33,766 nucleotides of DNA from Lingula anatina (GCF_001039355.2 NW_019773572.1:17820-51585); one strand, 5' to 3'. Numbered from the stretch's first letter, positions 1 to 8,386 are shown. A program made the numbers and translations. Notes: a model not told the origin generated them from the sequence alone.

Positions 1-150
1 TTCAGCATTCCCCATGTATTTTCATCAATGATATTAAAATATGCACCTGAATCTGGTAATACACTGAGATCAACGCCGCCTATCTCTATTTCCACCATAT
101 ATGGCATGTCTGTGTATATTGCATTGGTTCCCACACCAAATGTATATGCA
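1..150 (-). pseudogene. Retropepsin (aspartic protease) domain of an LTR retrotransposon, partial
   Basis: The minus-strand frame running off the left edge reads as the start of a retroviral-type aspartic protease. It has a beta-strand segment (MVEIEIGGVDLSVLPDSGA) holding the catalytic D-S-G at 45-53, followed by a segment of the form F-N-I-I-D-E-N-T-W. Known of the family: this protease cuts the Gag-Pol polyprotein of Ty3/Gypsy elements, and D-S/T-G is its active site. The frame differs from that of the zinc-knuckle remnant just upstream (higher coordinates), so the reading frame is broken near 130-150 or a frameshift was used. The rest of pol would lie left of this window. Confidence 0.72.
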
Positions 151-694
151 CCCCTGGATTATCATGTTCATAACTGTCATTTACATGAACAATAGTTTCA
201 GTTTTGCAGACTTTTGCAAAGTGATCCAACGTTCCATGTTTTCTCAGTCGGGGGGTTTCTACTTCGTTTTTCATGTCTGAACTCGTGGTGTTTAGACTGA
301 GTTGGTTTGTTAAATGACTTCGGTTTCACCATACTCACAGTTTCTGGTGTTCCACTTTCATTTAAAGCGTTATTCATGTTTCTCACCTGTGTAACAGTGT
401 TTGAGAGAGTCCTGAAAATATCTTGTACAGTACACCTGTCCCTGCTGAATGCAACATAAGCGCGCGTCTCCTCTGACATGTATTTTTAATTTTCTGTCTT
501 TGTTCATTATTCATTTCGTCCGTTGGTTCTGAAACGATCAATCCTTTTCCGTCAGCGAAGAGTTTAAAACTGTAAAGCCAGCGCGTCCAGCGTGGCCCTA
601 ATGTCTCCTGCTCCGGACTTCTGTACGGTTCGAATTTCGTAATTTCACATTTTTCCTCCATTTTCTCAAAGAAAGTTGGCTCACAGTTTTGCAC
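150..694 (-). pseudogene. Degenerate gag of a Ty3/Gypsy-type retrotransposon
   Basis: The ATG-initiated frame from 694 to 383 contains W-x-R-W-L-Y-S-F and a Q-R-R-R-A-L-M-L-H-S-A-G-T segment typical of capsid regions of invertebrate Gypsy gags. The expected continuation (T-V-Q-D-I-F-R-T-L-S-N-T) sits in another frame within 479-198, so there is a frameshift near 430-450. The C-terminal half of the capsid is largely missing. Near 215-250 a degraded CCHC zinc knuckle can be seen (H-F-A-K-V-C-K is kept, the first two cysteines are lost). Gag would package the element RNA. I judge this copy non-functional. The alternative, a domesticated gag, is unlikely given the breaks. Confidence 0.7.
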
Positions 695-714
695 TAGAGT
701 TAATCCTCGTCGCC

Positions 715-1040
715 AGTGTTGATGTCTTCGAATTAAATCGCATCACGAATCAAATCACTCGACGAATTGTATTGGTTTGATACGCTTGTGCTTTTTTCAT
801 ATCCATAACTCTAAGAAACGCTACATCCGGGTCCTTGACCGGCTTATCATAAAAGGCGGAATTTTAAAAAAGCGGAACGAGTAGCTCTAACAAATTAACA
901 GTTCATTCAAATGTCAAGTCAAATTAAACAAATAGTGGATTAATGAGGGGATTTTGAAAAAAAGAGAGAAAGAGATTGAGATAAATTAAATCAAAATTGA
1001 TCAAATGATGTTATAGTTCAATGCATTCAGCTCACTGGTC
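715..1040. other. Leader-like non-coding stretch between gag and A-rich repeat
   Basis: No open frame or recognisable domain is seen. The interval lies between the gag start (694) and an A-rich tract and is probably the leader of the minus-strand retrotransposon or a later insertion. Confidence 0.3.
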
Positions 1041-1106
1041 AACCAAAAAAAAAATAAATAAATAAATAAAAAATAAAAATAAAAATAATAAAAATAAATA
1101 AAAAAA
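1041..1106. repeat. A-rich (AAATA)n-type simple repeat
   Basis: About 65 bp made of runs of A interrupted by single T, mostly AAAT and AAAAT units. It could be the poly(A)-like tail of an inserted element whose body is the GTTGGCC minisatellite region to its right. That is inference from position only. Confidence 0.75.
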
Positions 1107-1179
1107 TGACACCATATATTGGCTTGATGGCGGTTTGACATGAAATTAAAAAAGACTGGTCCAACATAAGTTTAATGCT

Positions 1180-1425
1180 TAAAAAATGACGTTGGCCCTA
1201 CATTGGATCAACGACAAAAAATGATGTTGGTCCTACATTGGCCCAACGTTGGCCCTACATCGGATCAACGTCAAAAAAAAAGGACGTTGGCCCGATGTTG
1301 GCCCAACGACGGCAGGCCAACGTCAACAGTGCCAACGTTGGCCCAACGTTGGCCCGATGGCGGCATGCCAATGCCGACCAAGTGCCAACGGTGCCGACGT
1401 TGGCCCAACGTCATCTTGCTATCTG
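1180..1425. repeat. Palindromic CGTTGGCC minisatellite
   Basis: Dense, irregular copies of GTTGGCCCAACG, GTTGGCCCTACAT and GTTGGCCCGATG, with two longer units that also contain ATCAACG and an A-rich run. The core GTTGGCCCAAC is nearly self-complementary, so single strands could form many alternative hairpins. Its periodicity keeps several plus-strand frames and one minus-strand frame open (repeated A-Q-R-W-P and V-G-P-T); these are repeat artefacts, not genes. Confidence 0.85.
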
Positions 1426-1439
1426 GGAAATAGTGTAGG

Positions 1440-2115
1440 TCTACACGAGACCTCCTCCACCAACACCGCGAGCTCATTGGTTTTATAACACTCCCTGCTG
1501 TGTTTCTCCATTTCACGTGCGATTTACTATCGTCCCTCCAAACAAAAAAGAACCGCTAGGCGTACGCATGTGTTCGAGACTATAATTGTACTTCCGGATA
1601 TCAGGTGGGTGCAATCGCACTAGCAAATAGCGCACGCTAGCTATGCTATAGCGCGTGCGCAACATAGCGATCCTTTCGAGATTCTGAGCCCAGCTCTCTC
1701 CAACACTACGGTCCTGGCAACAAACACAGCAGACACATCAAAGCCGAATACGTCCTCACCTGTCCCAATGGCAATCACAGTGCTATCCCCGGGACAAAGT
1801 CCAATCCGGAGACCAATCGCAACGAGCAAGGCTCACTCAAGACGATCGACACAAATGTCTCTCTAACGAAGCCTAATAAGGACTTCGTGTATCTTTACGT
1901 ACAGGTAACTATCAGTCGTTACGATGACAAATTGACGATTACTTTGAGATCTCACCTTGTAGAAGGGTGTGACTGGTTGAAAATCCGTTCCCTCCCATAC
2001 GGTGGATGGAATGTGCTATTGTTCAACTGAGAAGTACAGTCACCGTTTGTTTGCTATCTACCCAAGATCTCCGTAAAGTTCAGAGGATCGTCAATATCGT
2101 TGAAAACAGTAAAAT
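1440..2115. other. No supported gene; putative retrotransposon leader or nested insertion
   Basis: The ~675 bp between the minisatellite and the primer-binding site have higher GC than the surroundings and only short open frames. I recognise no domain. If the LTR at 2140 and the gag at 694 belong to the same element, this is either a very long leader or an element inserted into it. Confidence 0.35.
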
Positions 2116-2119
2116 CTGA

Positions 2120-2137
2120 ATCCTGTCGACTGCGCCA
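2120..2137 (-). other. Primer-binding site, tRNA-Ser type
   Basis: On the minus strand the sequence TGGCGCAGTCGACAGGAT starts two bases after the LTR end. It is the near-complement of the 3' end of animal tRNA-Ser (…ATCCTGCCGACTACGCCA), with two mismatches. Known: Ty3/Gypsy elements prime minus-strand DNA synthesis at such a site directly 3' of the 5' LTR. The TGG start and the ACA just before it fit this arrangement. Confidence 0.65.
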
Positions 2138-2139
2138 TT

Positions 2140-2420
2140 TGTAACCGATCGGTTAAGTATCACAACAAACATCGACTGAATCTCAGAAGAATCAACTTCT
2201 TTATTCCTGTACATACATACATGCCAACGTGACAGTGTAAAAATAACTCAAGAATACTGTTCAGCGGGTAATTTATATTTCCCGCTCACGTGACTAACAA
2301 AGCTCACGTGACCGCCAAAAGGGCGGTGTTGTAGATAAAGTAATAAAACTTGCTGGTTCAATTTTTTTATTATTATTTTACAGTTTTACATTACTTCCAC
2401 GTGTGTGTATCACAACTTCG
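2140..2420 (-). mobile_element. 5' LTR (U3-R-U5) of the minus-strand retrotransposon; outer edge uncertain
   Basis: Read on the minus strand, the order is LTR-like: a TATAAA box (2272-2277), then an AATAAA poly(A) signal (2200-2205), then a GGTTACA end at 2140 followed by AA and the primer-binding site. CACGTG boxes lie upstream, at about 2287 and 2304, in the U3-like part. The start of the LTR (expected TG) cannot be fixed without the 3' LTR; it may reach ~2560, where TGTTAGAG sequences occur on the minus strand. The element has inserted downstream of exon 3 of the dehydrogenase gene, in the same orientation. Confidence 0.55.
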
Positions 2421-2641
2421 CATGGAGTTCCCTCTCTAACATGGAAAACACGTGTGCCAATAAACATGTTAGAACTCCGCATGGAGTCCACACTCTCCAG
2501 CCGTTTAGAACTACTCACTTTTTTTACACTAGAGGGACCCACTGTATAGTCACCTCTAACACAATTGGTTTCACCATACAACAATATTTGACAGGCGGGA
2601 ATGCTTTCCTAATAATGTTTCACCCTATACATGTGTACTGT

Positions 2642-2836
2642 GTACCTTGATAACCCTAGCTGTCTCTTCCATGTCTCCCAGGTCAATGTGTGTGTGTGTG
2701 TGCGTACTGTGTACCTTGATAACCCTAGCTGTCTCTTCCATGTCTCCCAGGTCAATATGTGTGTGTGTGTGTGTGGGTGTGTGTGTGTGTGTACCTTGAT
2801 AACCCTAGCTGTCTCGTCCATGTCTCTCAGATCAGC
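2642..2836 (-). repeat. Minisatellite made of three copies of an exon end plus splice donor
   Basis: Units beginning at 2642, 2711 and 2791 each contain ~45 bp that on the minus strand encode the end of dehydrogenase exon 3 (…D-M-D/E-E-T-A-R-V-I-K) followed by a GT donor. They are separated by TG/CA dinucleotide runs of varying length. Units 1 and 2 are nearly identical; unit 3 (the genuine exon) differs at several positions. Confidence 0.9.
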
Positions 2837-2896
2837 TACTGTGTACACATGGTTTGGCTCAGGTGCCGGAGATAACTTGTTACACTCTGCGATGAC
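2795..2896 (-). CDS. Dehydrogenase exon 3
   Basis: 34 codons between CAG and GTACAC encode V-I-A-E-C-N-K-L … V-Y-T-V-A-D-L-R-D-M-D-E-T-A-R-V-I-K. This covers the helix after the second strand and the D-L/D-M strand that contacts the cofactor adenine in this family. The 3' end of this exon has been duplicated twice into its own downstream intron. Confidence 0.82.
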
Positions 2897-4019
2897 CTGA
2901 AGCCGTTATTATGGAAAAAATGCAACAGACACTCAACTGTTCAAATTGCAATACCAATAAGTAAATTACAGAGCAGCTTTTGTAAAGGAAAATAAAATCG
3001 TTAATTTTTTTAAACAATGTTTATTCGAAAGAAACTGAGGCAAAGCGCTAAAAGCATTAGATTCAAAGATTTCAGTATTGGAACAATACAAAATGCAATG
3101 CAAAATCGTTAATAAAGCATATTTTCTAAGATACGAAGTTCAAAGCTGTTATTTGAAGGTTGACCTTCCCTCACGTGTCTTAATTTATTACCGGTAACTG
3201 ACCTTTTTTAGGAGGTTTTCTCTGCGCGCCGTCAAAACAAGGTTTGCTCCCTTCTTGGCGAAATGGTACGCCACCTGTTCTCCAATTCCGGTAATGAGCA
3301 CTCTCTTGCCTCTCACCATGGCTGTGATAAAACCGATATGCTTATATCAGCCTATTATCATTTTGATTTCTGTTACAAATCTGGCAATTTAATAACGCAC
3401 CGGTAGGCCTGATTTAATCCATATGTAATGACAAATATGTGGCTTTATCTTACGCAGACAACGTAGATATTGTGGTTATGGCAATTTCATACATGTAGAT
3501 ATTTAAAAAATCAAAAGCCATAACAAAGTTCTATGCGGCTTTATCTTGGGCAGACGTCGTAAATATTATTTTGGAGACTAGGAGAGAAATAGCACGAAAT
3601 CCATGCGCTATCTCTCTTCTTTTCGGATACTGATATCCAATGGTTGTGTTAGCAGGTTACAGCCAACACGTAGGCCATTAAAATGGAATGCTAACGCATG
3701 GATTTCATACTTAAGGAGAGAAAGAGAGAGTGGTACACAAAAATATGATCGACTGGCGTATTTTCAGCCTCACCAAACTAAGTTGGTCTGCCTTAAGTCT
3801 TTAATTGTCTACTCACATACTGATCACAAGTGTCAGTCCCGTGTCCACATGGTAGAGTACAGTAGACTATATGAACATGTACATCAGACTTAGATAAGGA
3901 CCAACAAAGACCGTTCATGCTCACCGGGATCGAAATTATCCACGTAGAGGCTGGCGATGTAGACGGCAGTCACAGTGAGGAGCACAGCAACCAGGGTACG
4001 TTTTTGTCTTGGAACCCAT
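2795..4019 (-). CDS. HSD11B1-like: Short-chain dehydrogenase/reductase, 11-beta-hydroxysteroid dehydrogenase 1-like (5' part)
   Basis: Three minus-strand exons, joined in phase, give the N-terminal third of an HSD11B1/HSD11B1L-type enzyme: 4019-3925 (signal anchor), 3321-3203 (first Rossmann beta-alpha-beta), 2896-2795 (second part). Family knowledge: these are ER-membrane-anchored NADP(H)-dependent oxidoreductases of steroids and other carbonyl compounds. Junctions fit: exon 1 ends GATCCCG|GTGAGC and exon 2 begins CAG|CCATGG, giving F-D-P-A-M-V-R-G-K-R; exon 2 ends AAG|GTCAGT; exon 3 starts CAG|GTCATC. The catalytic exons (Asn-Ser-Tyr-Lys) are not in the window; the region downstream is occupied by an LTR retrotransposon. 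Oddities are the frameshifted start, the shortened glycine motif and the tripled exon-3 end. It is either a decaying copy or a gene with assembly errors; I cannot tell which. Confidence 0.8.
3203..3321 (-). CDS. Dehydrogenase exon 2: NADP-binding beta-alpha-beta with shortened glycine loop
   Basis: The 39 codons after the phase-1 junction read V-L-I-T-G-I-G-E-Q-V-A-Y-H-F-A-K-K-G-A-N-L-V-L-T-A-R-R. Family members have T-G-x-x-x-G-x-G at this place; here T-G is followed directly by I-G-E-Q, so four residues (x-x-x-G) are missing in frame. The A-R-R after the second strand fits NADP(H) preference. Splice sites on both sides are canonical. Confidence 0.85.
3437..3567. repeat. Two tandem copies of a 96-bp-spaced motif in dehydrogenase intron 1
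   Basis: ATGTGGCTTTATCTTACGCA at 3437 recurs as ATGCGGCTTTATCTTGGGCA at 3533, each followed by a related GTAGATATT/GTAAATATT end. An 8-bp inverted pair (GTTATGGC near 3473, GCCATAAC near 3516) lies between them. Confidence 0.6.
3596..3706. repeat. Inverted repeat hairpin GAAATCCATGCG / CGCATGGATTTC
   Basis: A perfect 12-bp inverted pair (3596-3607 and 3695-3706) encloses ~87 bp, with a second inner pair (GTTAGCA near 3648, TGCTAAC near 3690). It may be a small palindromic element inside intron 1. Confidence 0.55.
3925..4019 (-). CDS. Dehydrogenase exon 1: ER signal anchor
   Basis: The frame compatible with exon 2 reads K-R-T-L-V-A-V-L-L-T-V-T-A-V-Y-I-A-S-L-Y, a positive residue pair followed by a single hydrophobic helix, then V-D-N-F-D-P. 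This is the layout of the HSD11B1 family N-terminus. The nearest ATG (4019-4017) is out of this frame by one base; the frames meet at a run of five A (complement of 4001-4005). In the helix frame there is a TAA about 13 codons upstream of the helix and no ATG. The options are a one-base insertion or sequencing error in the A-run, or a missed upstream exon with an acceptor near 4009. Confidence 0.7.
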
Positions 4020-4171
4020 ATTGAATTTTTTTATTATTTCTGAGACGCGACGACCTCTGCAAACCCCACTGACCTTTTAATGTCCCCACTGCACACACTG
4101 CTGGCAGCATTAAGTGTAATACCAGTACATAAGGTCAGCATTAGCATCCCTGCTTTGGCCAGGTCAGTACA

Positions 4172-4438
4172 TATAAGACTAGGTTCCCATACCTAAATCG
4201 ATCTAACAGGATCGATCCATCTCCACGGGGTTTCTCGCTAAATTGCTTACAGCTTAAACGGCTTAGGTATCTGGGACTCCTCCAAAGCTGCTAAACGATA
4301 ATTAATTAATTACCCCTATCAGCTTCAGTAGGCGTGACAGACATTTAAGCCGCTTGTTAATTGCAATTGAGTGAGAATCCCCATGGAGATAGTTCGATCC
4401 AAAGTTAGTACAATAGGGTCTGGGAATGGTCTCTTATA
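4172..4438. mobile_element. MITE with ~90-bp imperfect terminal inverted repeats
   Basis: The ends read TATAAGAC…TTCCCA…ACC on the left and the complement, GGTCTGGGAATGGTCTCTTATA, on the right. The complementarity continues inward: GATCGATCCATCTCC-A-C-GGGG on the left pairs with CCCCATGGAGATAGTTCGATCC on the right, and ACGGCTTAGG with TAAGCCGC. With no coding capacity and ~267 bp, it is a typical non-autonomous DNA element. The target duplication may be TA or TATA, inside the TATAAG ends. It lies just upstream of the dehydrogenase exon 1. Confidence 0.7.
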
Positions 4439-5073
4439 CCAGTGCACAAGCTCGATGGTTGTGTTGTAGCAAGTTCATTTTACTTGTATGCTATCATTCT
4501 GTCGAGTAAAATAAAATAAAGATATTTTGGGTGATCTGTCTTTTCCTGATATGCGAGGTAGGTGATCAAAATCTTAAGGGAAAAGAGAAGCTTTATTTGT
4601 TTTTCAACATTATTTAAGGTTGCCTACTAAATTTGACGATGGTATTGACTTCTGTCTTTTGCTGACATGCGAGGTAGCAAATACGACATAGTTATAGTCG
4701 TTCTTATTATTTTTAACTACGTCCCTACTGTTACTCGCGCCGCTTCGAACATTTCTATTTCTACCTCTTGCAATCTTTAGCGGCCTTCTCTACGTTTANA
4801 AATGCCCGTCAAAAGTCAGAGTTGTATAAGGCTTTCACTTTAACATAATGATTTTCTGTTTATATTTGAATATGCATTATTTTCGTGTAAAGCTCTCTTT
4901 TGGAAAAACGGAAGGAAAAGTCTTCAAACTGCCTTATTTAATGTAAACGTTTCTTATCTATAGCTACCAGTAAATGTAAATAAACCTTATTTTAATTCTA
5001 AGTCACCGCTGTAATCATATCCACTTCGAAAATACCCCTCCATACGGGAAGTGAGTGTGACGCTTATTTCTTT
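4439..5073. other. No gene seen
   Basis: AT-rich sequence with one unresolved base at 4799. A short motif (CTGATATGCGAGGTAG near 4547 and CTGACATGCGAGGTAGC near 4662) occurs twice. Confidence 0.4.
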
Positions 5074-5232
5074 TTATAGCCAAAATCGAATTCTCCAAGT
5101 AGAGCGACCCATCGTGGCATATTTAACTTCGGCCTCGGGCTGATCACTTGGCATGTCGAATTCAACGAGAATTTCAGGGGAGAGGTTCTTGGTGATCGTG
5201 TATGCTTCTAACTTAACCGACTCTACACAGTC
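5074..5232 (-). pseudogene. Unrecognised coding-like fragment, 52 codons
   Basis: An open minus-strand frame between two stops reads as plausible protein (C-V-E-S-V-K-L-E-A-Y-T-I-T-K-N-L-S-P-E-I, later M-P-S-D-Q-P-E-A-E-V-K-Y-A-T-M-G-R-S) with higher GC than its surroundings. It has no in-frame ATG at the start, so it would be a terminal exon or a relic. I do not recognise the family, and no neighbouring exon was identified. Chance remains possible. Confidence 0.3.
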
Positions 5233-5319
5233 TCACCACAGCGGTGTGCGGAACCCATGTTACACTAAGGGAAATGATGTAATTTAGGATCTGGTAGGAC
5301 TAAATTATATAAAACATAT

Positions 5320-5470
5320 TTTTGGAAGCAAGCAAGCAAATAAAAAAGTAAATAAACAAAAATCTAACTAAATAAATAATCATATAATTACATTAATATA
5401 ATTACATGTAATTATATAAATTAAAAAGAATGAAAGATAAGAAAAGAAAAAAATGAAAAGAAAAATACTG
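5320..5470. repeat. A-rich low-complexity tract
   Basis: Repeated AAATAA and AATTACAT-type words followed by AAAGAAAAG runs. No coding potential is seen. Confidence 0.6.
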
Positions 5471-5667
5471 CAAATAGGGTGAAAATTATTTCCTACCTGC
5501 AGTTTCACAAAGGTCAATTATTTTAAACAGAATGTGACTAAAAGATGATGAACACATTAAGTCTTTAGTTTCTTATATATATTGTAAACCTTTAATCACT
5601 CAGCTAGCTGACGCCGGAATATTTCTTTTACCTCCTCTCGTCTATATTTTAATTTACTTATTTAAAT

Positions 5668-5972
5668 AATCCTGGGGACAGTCCGCTCTTTACGGCGTTT
5701 TCATTGTTCGACAGCTATACTTGATCACCAGTATGATGATTGACGTCTGCCAATCAAGCTATCCACTTTTAATAGCTTTGATTGGCACCTCTCAATCACA
5801 AGAAGTAAAAGGTCCTTTGCAGGATGATTGTGATTGACGTTTGTTGATAAAACCGTCAAACTGTCAAACTTGACAGCTTTGATTGATATCTATTAATCAC
5901 GAGATATTAGAGTTCTTTTATTCTACAAAGAAATTGTAGGAGCCGTCCGCACTGGACAGATTCCCCCAGGAC
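5668..5972. mobile_element. Possible MITE containing a ~100-bp tandem duplication
   Basis: The left end TCCTGGGGACAGTCCGC and the right end GTCCGCACTGGACAGATTCC…CCCAGGA are inverted relatives, with TCCTGGGG/CCCCCAGGA as the clearest pair. Inside, two diverged tandem units each carry TGATTGACGT, AGCTTTGATTG and AATCAC/AATCACGAG, at about 5733-5820 and 5826-5930. Confidence 0.4.
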
Positions 5973-6340
5973 TGGAATTTTTAAGGCAAGAAAATGATAA
6001 AGCCTGATGAAAGTATTGACCAAATAGGCCCATGATAATTAATATAAAGCATGTTATTAAATATAGGTAAAAATTTACAAAGAATTAGCCTTATAGATAG
6101 AGATAGCTTCTCGATCCTGGACAATGTCTCGACGTGAACTCCCAGAGAAAAAAATGCATCGCCTGATGGGGCCTCAAGTACGGTTACCACTGTTACATAG
6201 TACTCTTTTTTTATATATATGAAATTCATGATATTTGGACACTTTTGCAATAAGTGAATTCTGTACAAAAAGTTCCGAGTATTTAAAAAATTATTATGAG
6301 ACTCAGAAAAATTATAAGAAAAATTATCATATCAACGCCC

Positions 6341-6440
6341 TCTATCATTTATCGCTGTCTTCACTAGCACAATGTGATTGAATTCATGGACAACGTCACA
6401 ATCATGTTGAGAATGTTTCTGAGGTCAAATACTGTAGCAT
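6341..6440. repeat. Dispersed repeat, copy 1 (partial)
   Basis: Shares GTCTTCACTA-C-ACAAT, GTCACAATCATG and GTTGAGA words, in the same order and spacing, with the copies at 7142 and 8499. It is the most diverged and shortest copy. Confidence 0.5.
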
Positions 6441-6520
6441 TATCACTGTTGTAACTCAACTTCCTCTATTCTCCCGGACCATTACATACCTGTCAACATT
6501 GACAACATACGTCCCCCACC

Positions 6521-6561
6521 CCGACACACACAAACACACACGCACACATACACACACACAA
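6521..6561. repeat. (CA)n microsatellite
   Basis: Interrupted ACACACAC run of about 40 bp. Confidence 0.9.
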
Positions 6562-7141
6562 CTATTTTTTATGCTTAGGAAAGTAACGCCTCGGTTAGAA
6601 ATATGTTGTTACAAGTAGCAGTTTGCTACAATAAAATACTTTGACTGTACAAAATGATAAAGAAAAAAAATTGTCTATGAGGACCAATCGGCAATCCTCG
6701 GCTCATTCCGCAAGCTCCATACTAATATTGTTATTGTCGAGTGCGGAGACATCCGAGTAGTTCCGAGTGTATGAGGACAGTTCGACAAAGCACGAAATCG
6801 CATTCACTGGCACTTCTGTTTTATGTTTCCTGATCTATATTCTGGTTAGTCGGGCAAATAGGCCCTAGTGCATAAATGAAAATGTGCAATTTTCTAGCAA
6901 GTCGGCAAACATACTTGATGTGAAAATTAATCCCTGACAGTTTGTGTAGTTAAAAAATAGCGAACTTTGACTCCACGTACATCCTATCGGCACTTTTTGT
7001 TCCATTTGTAACCTTTTTTAGTTTTAGTTCTTTTCGTAGCGCTGACGCTTTGCTAGTTAACTAAATATCATATTTTAATTTAAATTTAAATATCATATTG
7101 TCATTTTCAATGGATTATTAGGTAATTTCTTTTTAAACATT

Positions 7142-7430
7142 TCATCCCCCCTCCCCGTCTCGCGTTAAGTCTTCACTAACGCAATTGGCTGATATTTGTG
7201 GAGTCCGTCACAATCATGGTTGAGACAGCATCAAAATCAACACACCGCAGCCTCTGGCTACCCTCTACCAGGGCCATAGATTGATTTTTCACTAGATATT
7301 CAAAGATACGCCTCTGGTTAAATAGATGACTAATTTCTCTACTGTAAATGCAGAAAATGTCCACAGCATAATGACTTCGGCCCTGGTAGAGGGCAGTCAT
7401 TGGATCATTTCCCAACTGAGATTGCTCATT
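7142..7430. repeat. Dispersed repeat, copy 2, with internal inverted pair
   Basis: Begins CCCCTCCCCGTCTCGCGTTA and is followed by the shared GTCCGTCACAATCATGGTTG segment. A 15-bp perfect inverted pair lies inside (CCCTCTACCAGGGCC near 7261, GGCCCTGGTAGAGGG near 7380). The right edge resembles copy 3 (…CATTGG-TCAT). The minus-strand ORF over it repeats the same peptide tail as copy 3 only because the DNA repeats. Confidence 0.65.
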
Positions 7431-7440
7431 TGAAATGTCT

Positions 7441-7985
7441 TCACAGTGACAGAAAACATATTTTGGGTTAGCAAAAAAGATAAAAAGATTAAAAACGCGT
7501 GCGAGAGAGGGGGAGACATTAATAAAATCGAAAACCAGATTAATTCAAATACAAGCAGAAACATTTAGATGGACAATATTAAATTACACACAAGTATCTA
7601 GAACTAAATTCGGAAGTCGCCATTGGAGAGATTATCATTATGAGCGTTCTGCTAAAGCCAAGGCTACATTTTTCACAGACGCCTTACCATGAAATAGAAA
7701 TCAATTTTCCGTATTTTTGTACTGTAAGTGTCTTTGGACGTTCGCCGTAACATTTCTGCCACATGACTTTAAAGTTAAAGTAACGGACGCCACACAAGTA
7801 GGGGCATATGGACAATACATGGACAACGTACGGACATCTTATACGACAAATGAAACCTAGGACTGGATATTTAGTAAATTTTAACTATATTTGTCCGGGA
7901 ATTATGTGTGCATTTTCTAAATGTTTGCGGGCGCACCTGAGAGAAATTTCAGTCTCATATATTTGTATTTTTATCAAAAACTGTT
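7441..7985. other. No gene seen
   Basis: AT-rich single-copy-looking sequence between two copies of the dispersed repeat. No domain or structure was recognised. Confidence 0.4.
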
Positions 7986-8044
7986 TGTGCGCGCGCGCGT
8001 CTTTGTGTGTGTGTGTGCGTGTGTGTGTGTGTGTGGGGGGGGGG
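7986..8044. repeat. (GC)n(TG)n(G)n compound microsatellite
   Basis: Alternating GCGCGCGCG passes into GTGTGTGT and ends in a run of about ten G. Alternating purine-pyrimidine tracts of this kind can adopt Z-DNA. Confidence 0.9.
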
Positions 8045-8189
8045 TTCTGTCCTTTATAAGGGTAACGAAACGAGATCTGCACATTGCTCAATCGATTGGT
8101 TTCCTAGATTTAATTGTATTGTCATCACAGCCACGTGCAGTGAGTATTACTTATATACAACCTATGCCAGTAATATATTGCCTTCTATA

Positions 8190-8280
8190 CTACTGCTCTT
8201 ATACTACTACTCTCACCACTACTACTTCATCTTGTAGGCCTACTACTACATGCACTGCTACTACTACTTACACTGCCTCA
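8190..8280. repeat. (CTA)n / (ACT)n imperfect triplet repeat
   Basis: Interrupted ACTACTACT units over about 85 bp. Open frames over it (poly-Thr, poly-Tyr-like) are artefacts. Confidence 0.85.
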
Positions 8281-8335
8281 GGTATGCTGAGGTGAGTTTC
8301 CAGAAGTCTCTTAGATGCTGTTGGGGACAACCTGG

Positions 8336-8386
8336 AAATATTTGTTCCTCGTGAGTTAGTGCAACTGTTGTTACGAACAAATATTT
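8336..8386. repeat. Hairpin AAATATTTGTTC / GAACAAATATTT
   Basis: Perfect 12-bp inverted repeat with a 27-base loop. It has no T-run or coding context; its function is unknown. Confidence 0.7.

Noticed and set aside
1203-1516. Overlapping ORFs on both strands (76, 66, 79 and 81 codons)
   Set aside because: They are produced by the GTTGGCC minisatellite; peptides are translations of the repeat.
2609-2848. 79-codon minus-strand ORF with His-Thr runs, and its plus-strand partner
   Set aside because: It reads through CA repeats between copies of dehydrogenase exon 3; only the exon part is coding.
3603-3893. 96-codon plus-strand ORF
   Set aside because: It lies in the dehydrogenase intron across an inverted repeat, with no recognisable motif.
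7808-8295. Valine/cysteine-rich and tyrosine/threonine-rich ORFs
   Set aside because: Low-complexity translations of GT, G and CTA microsatellites.
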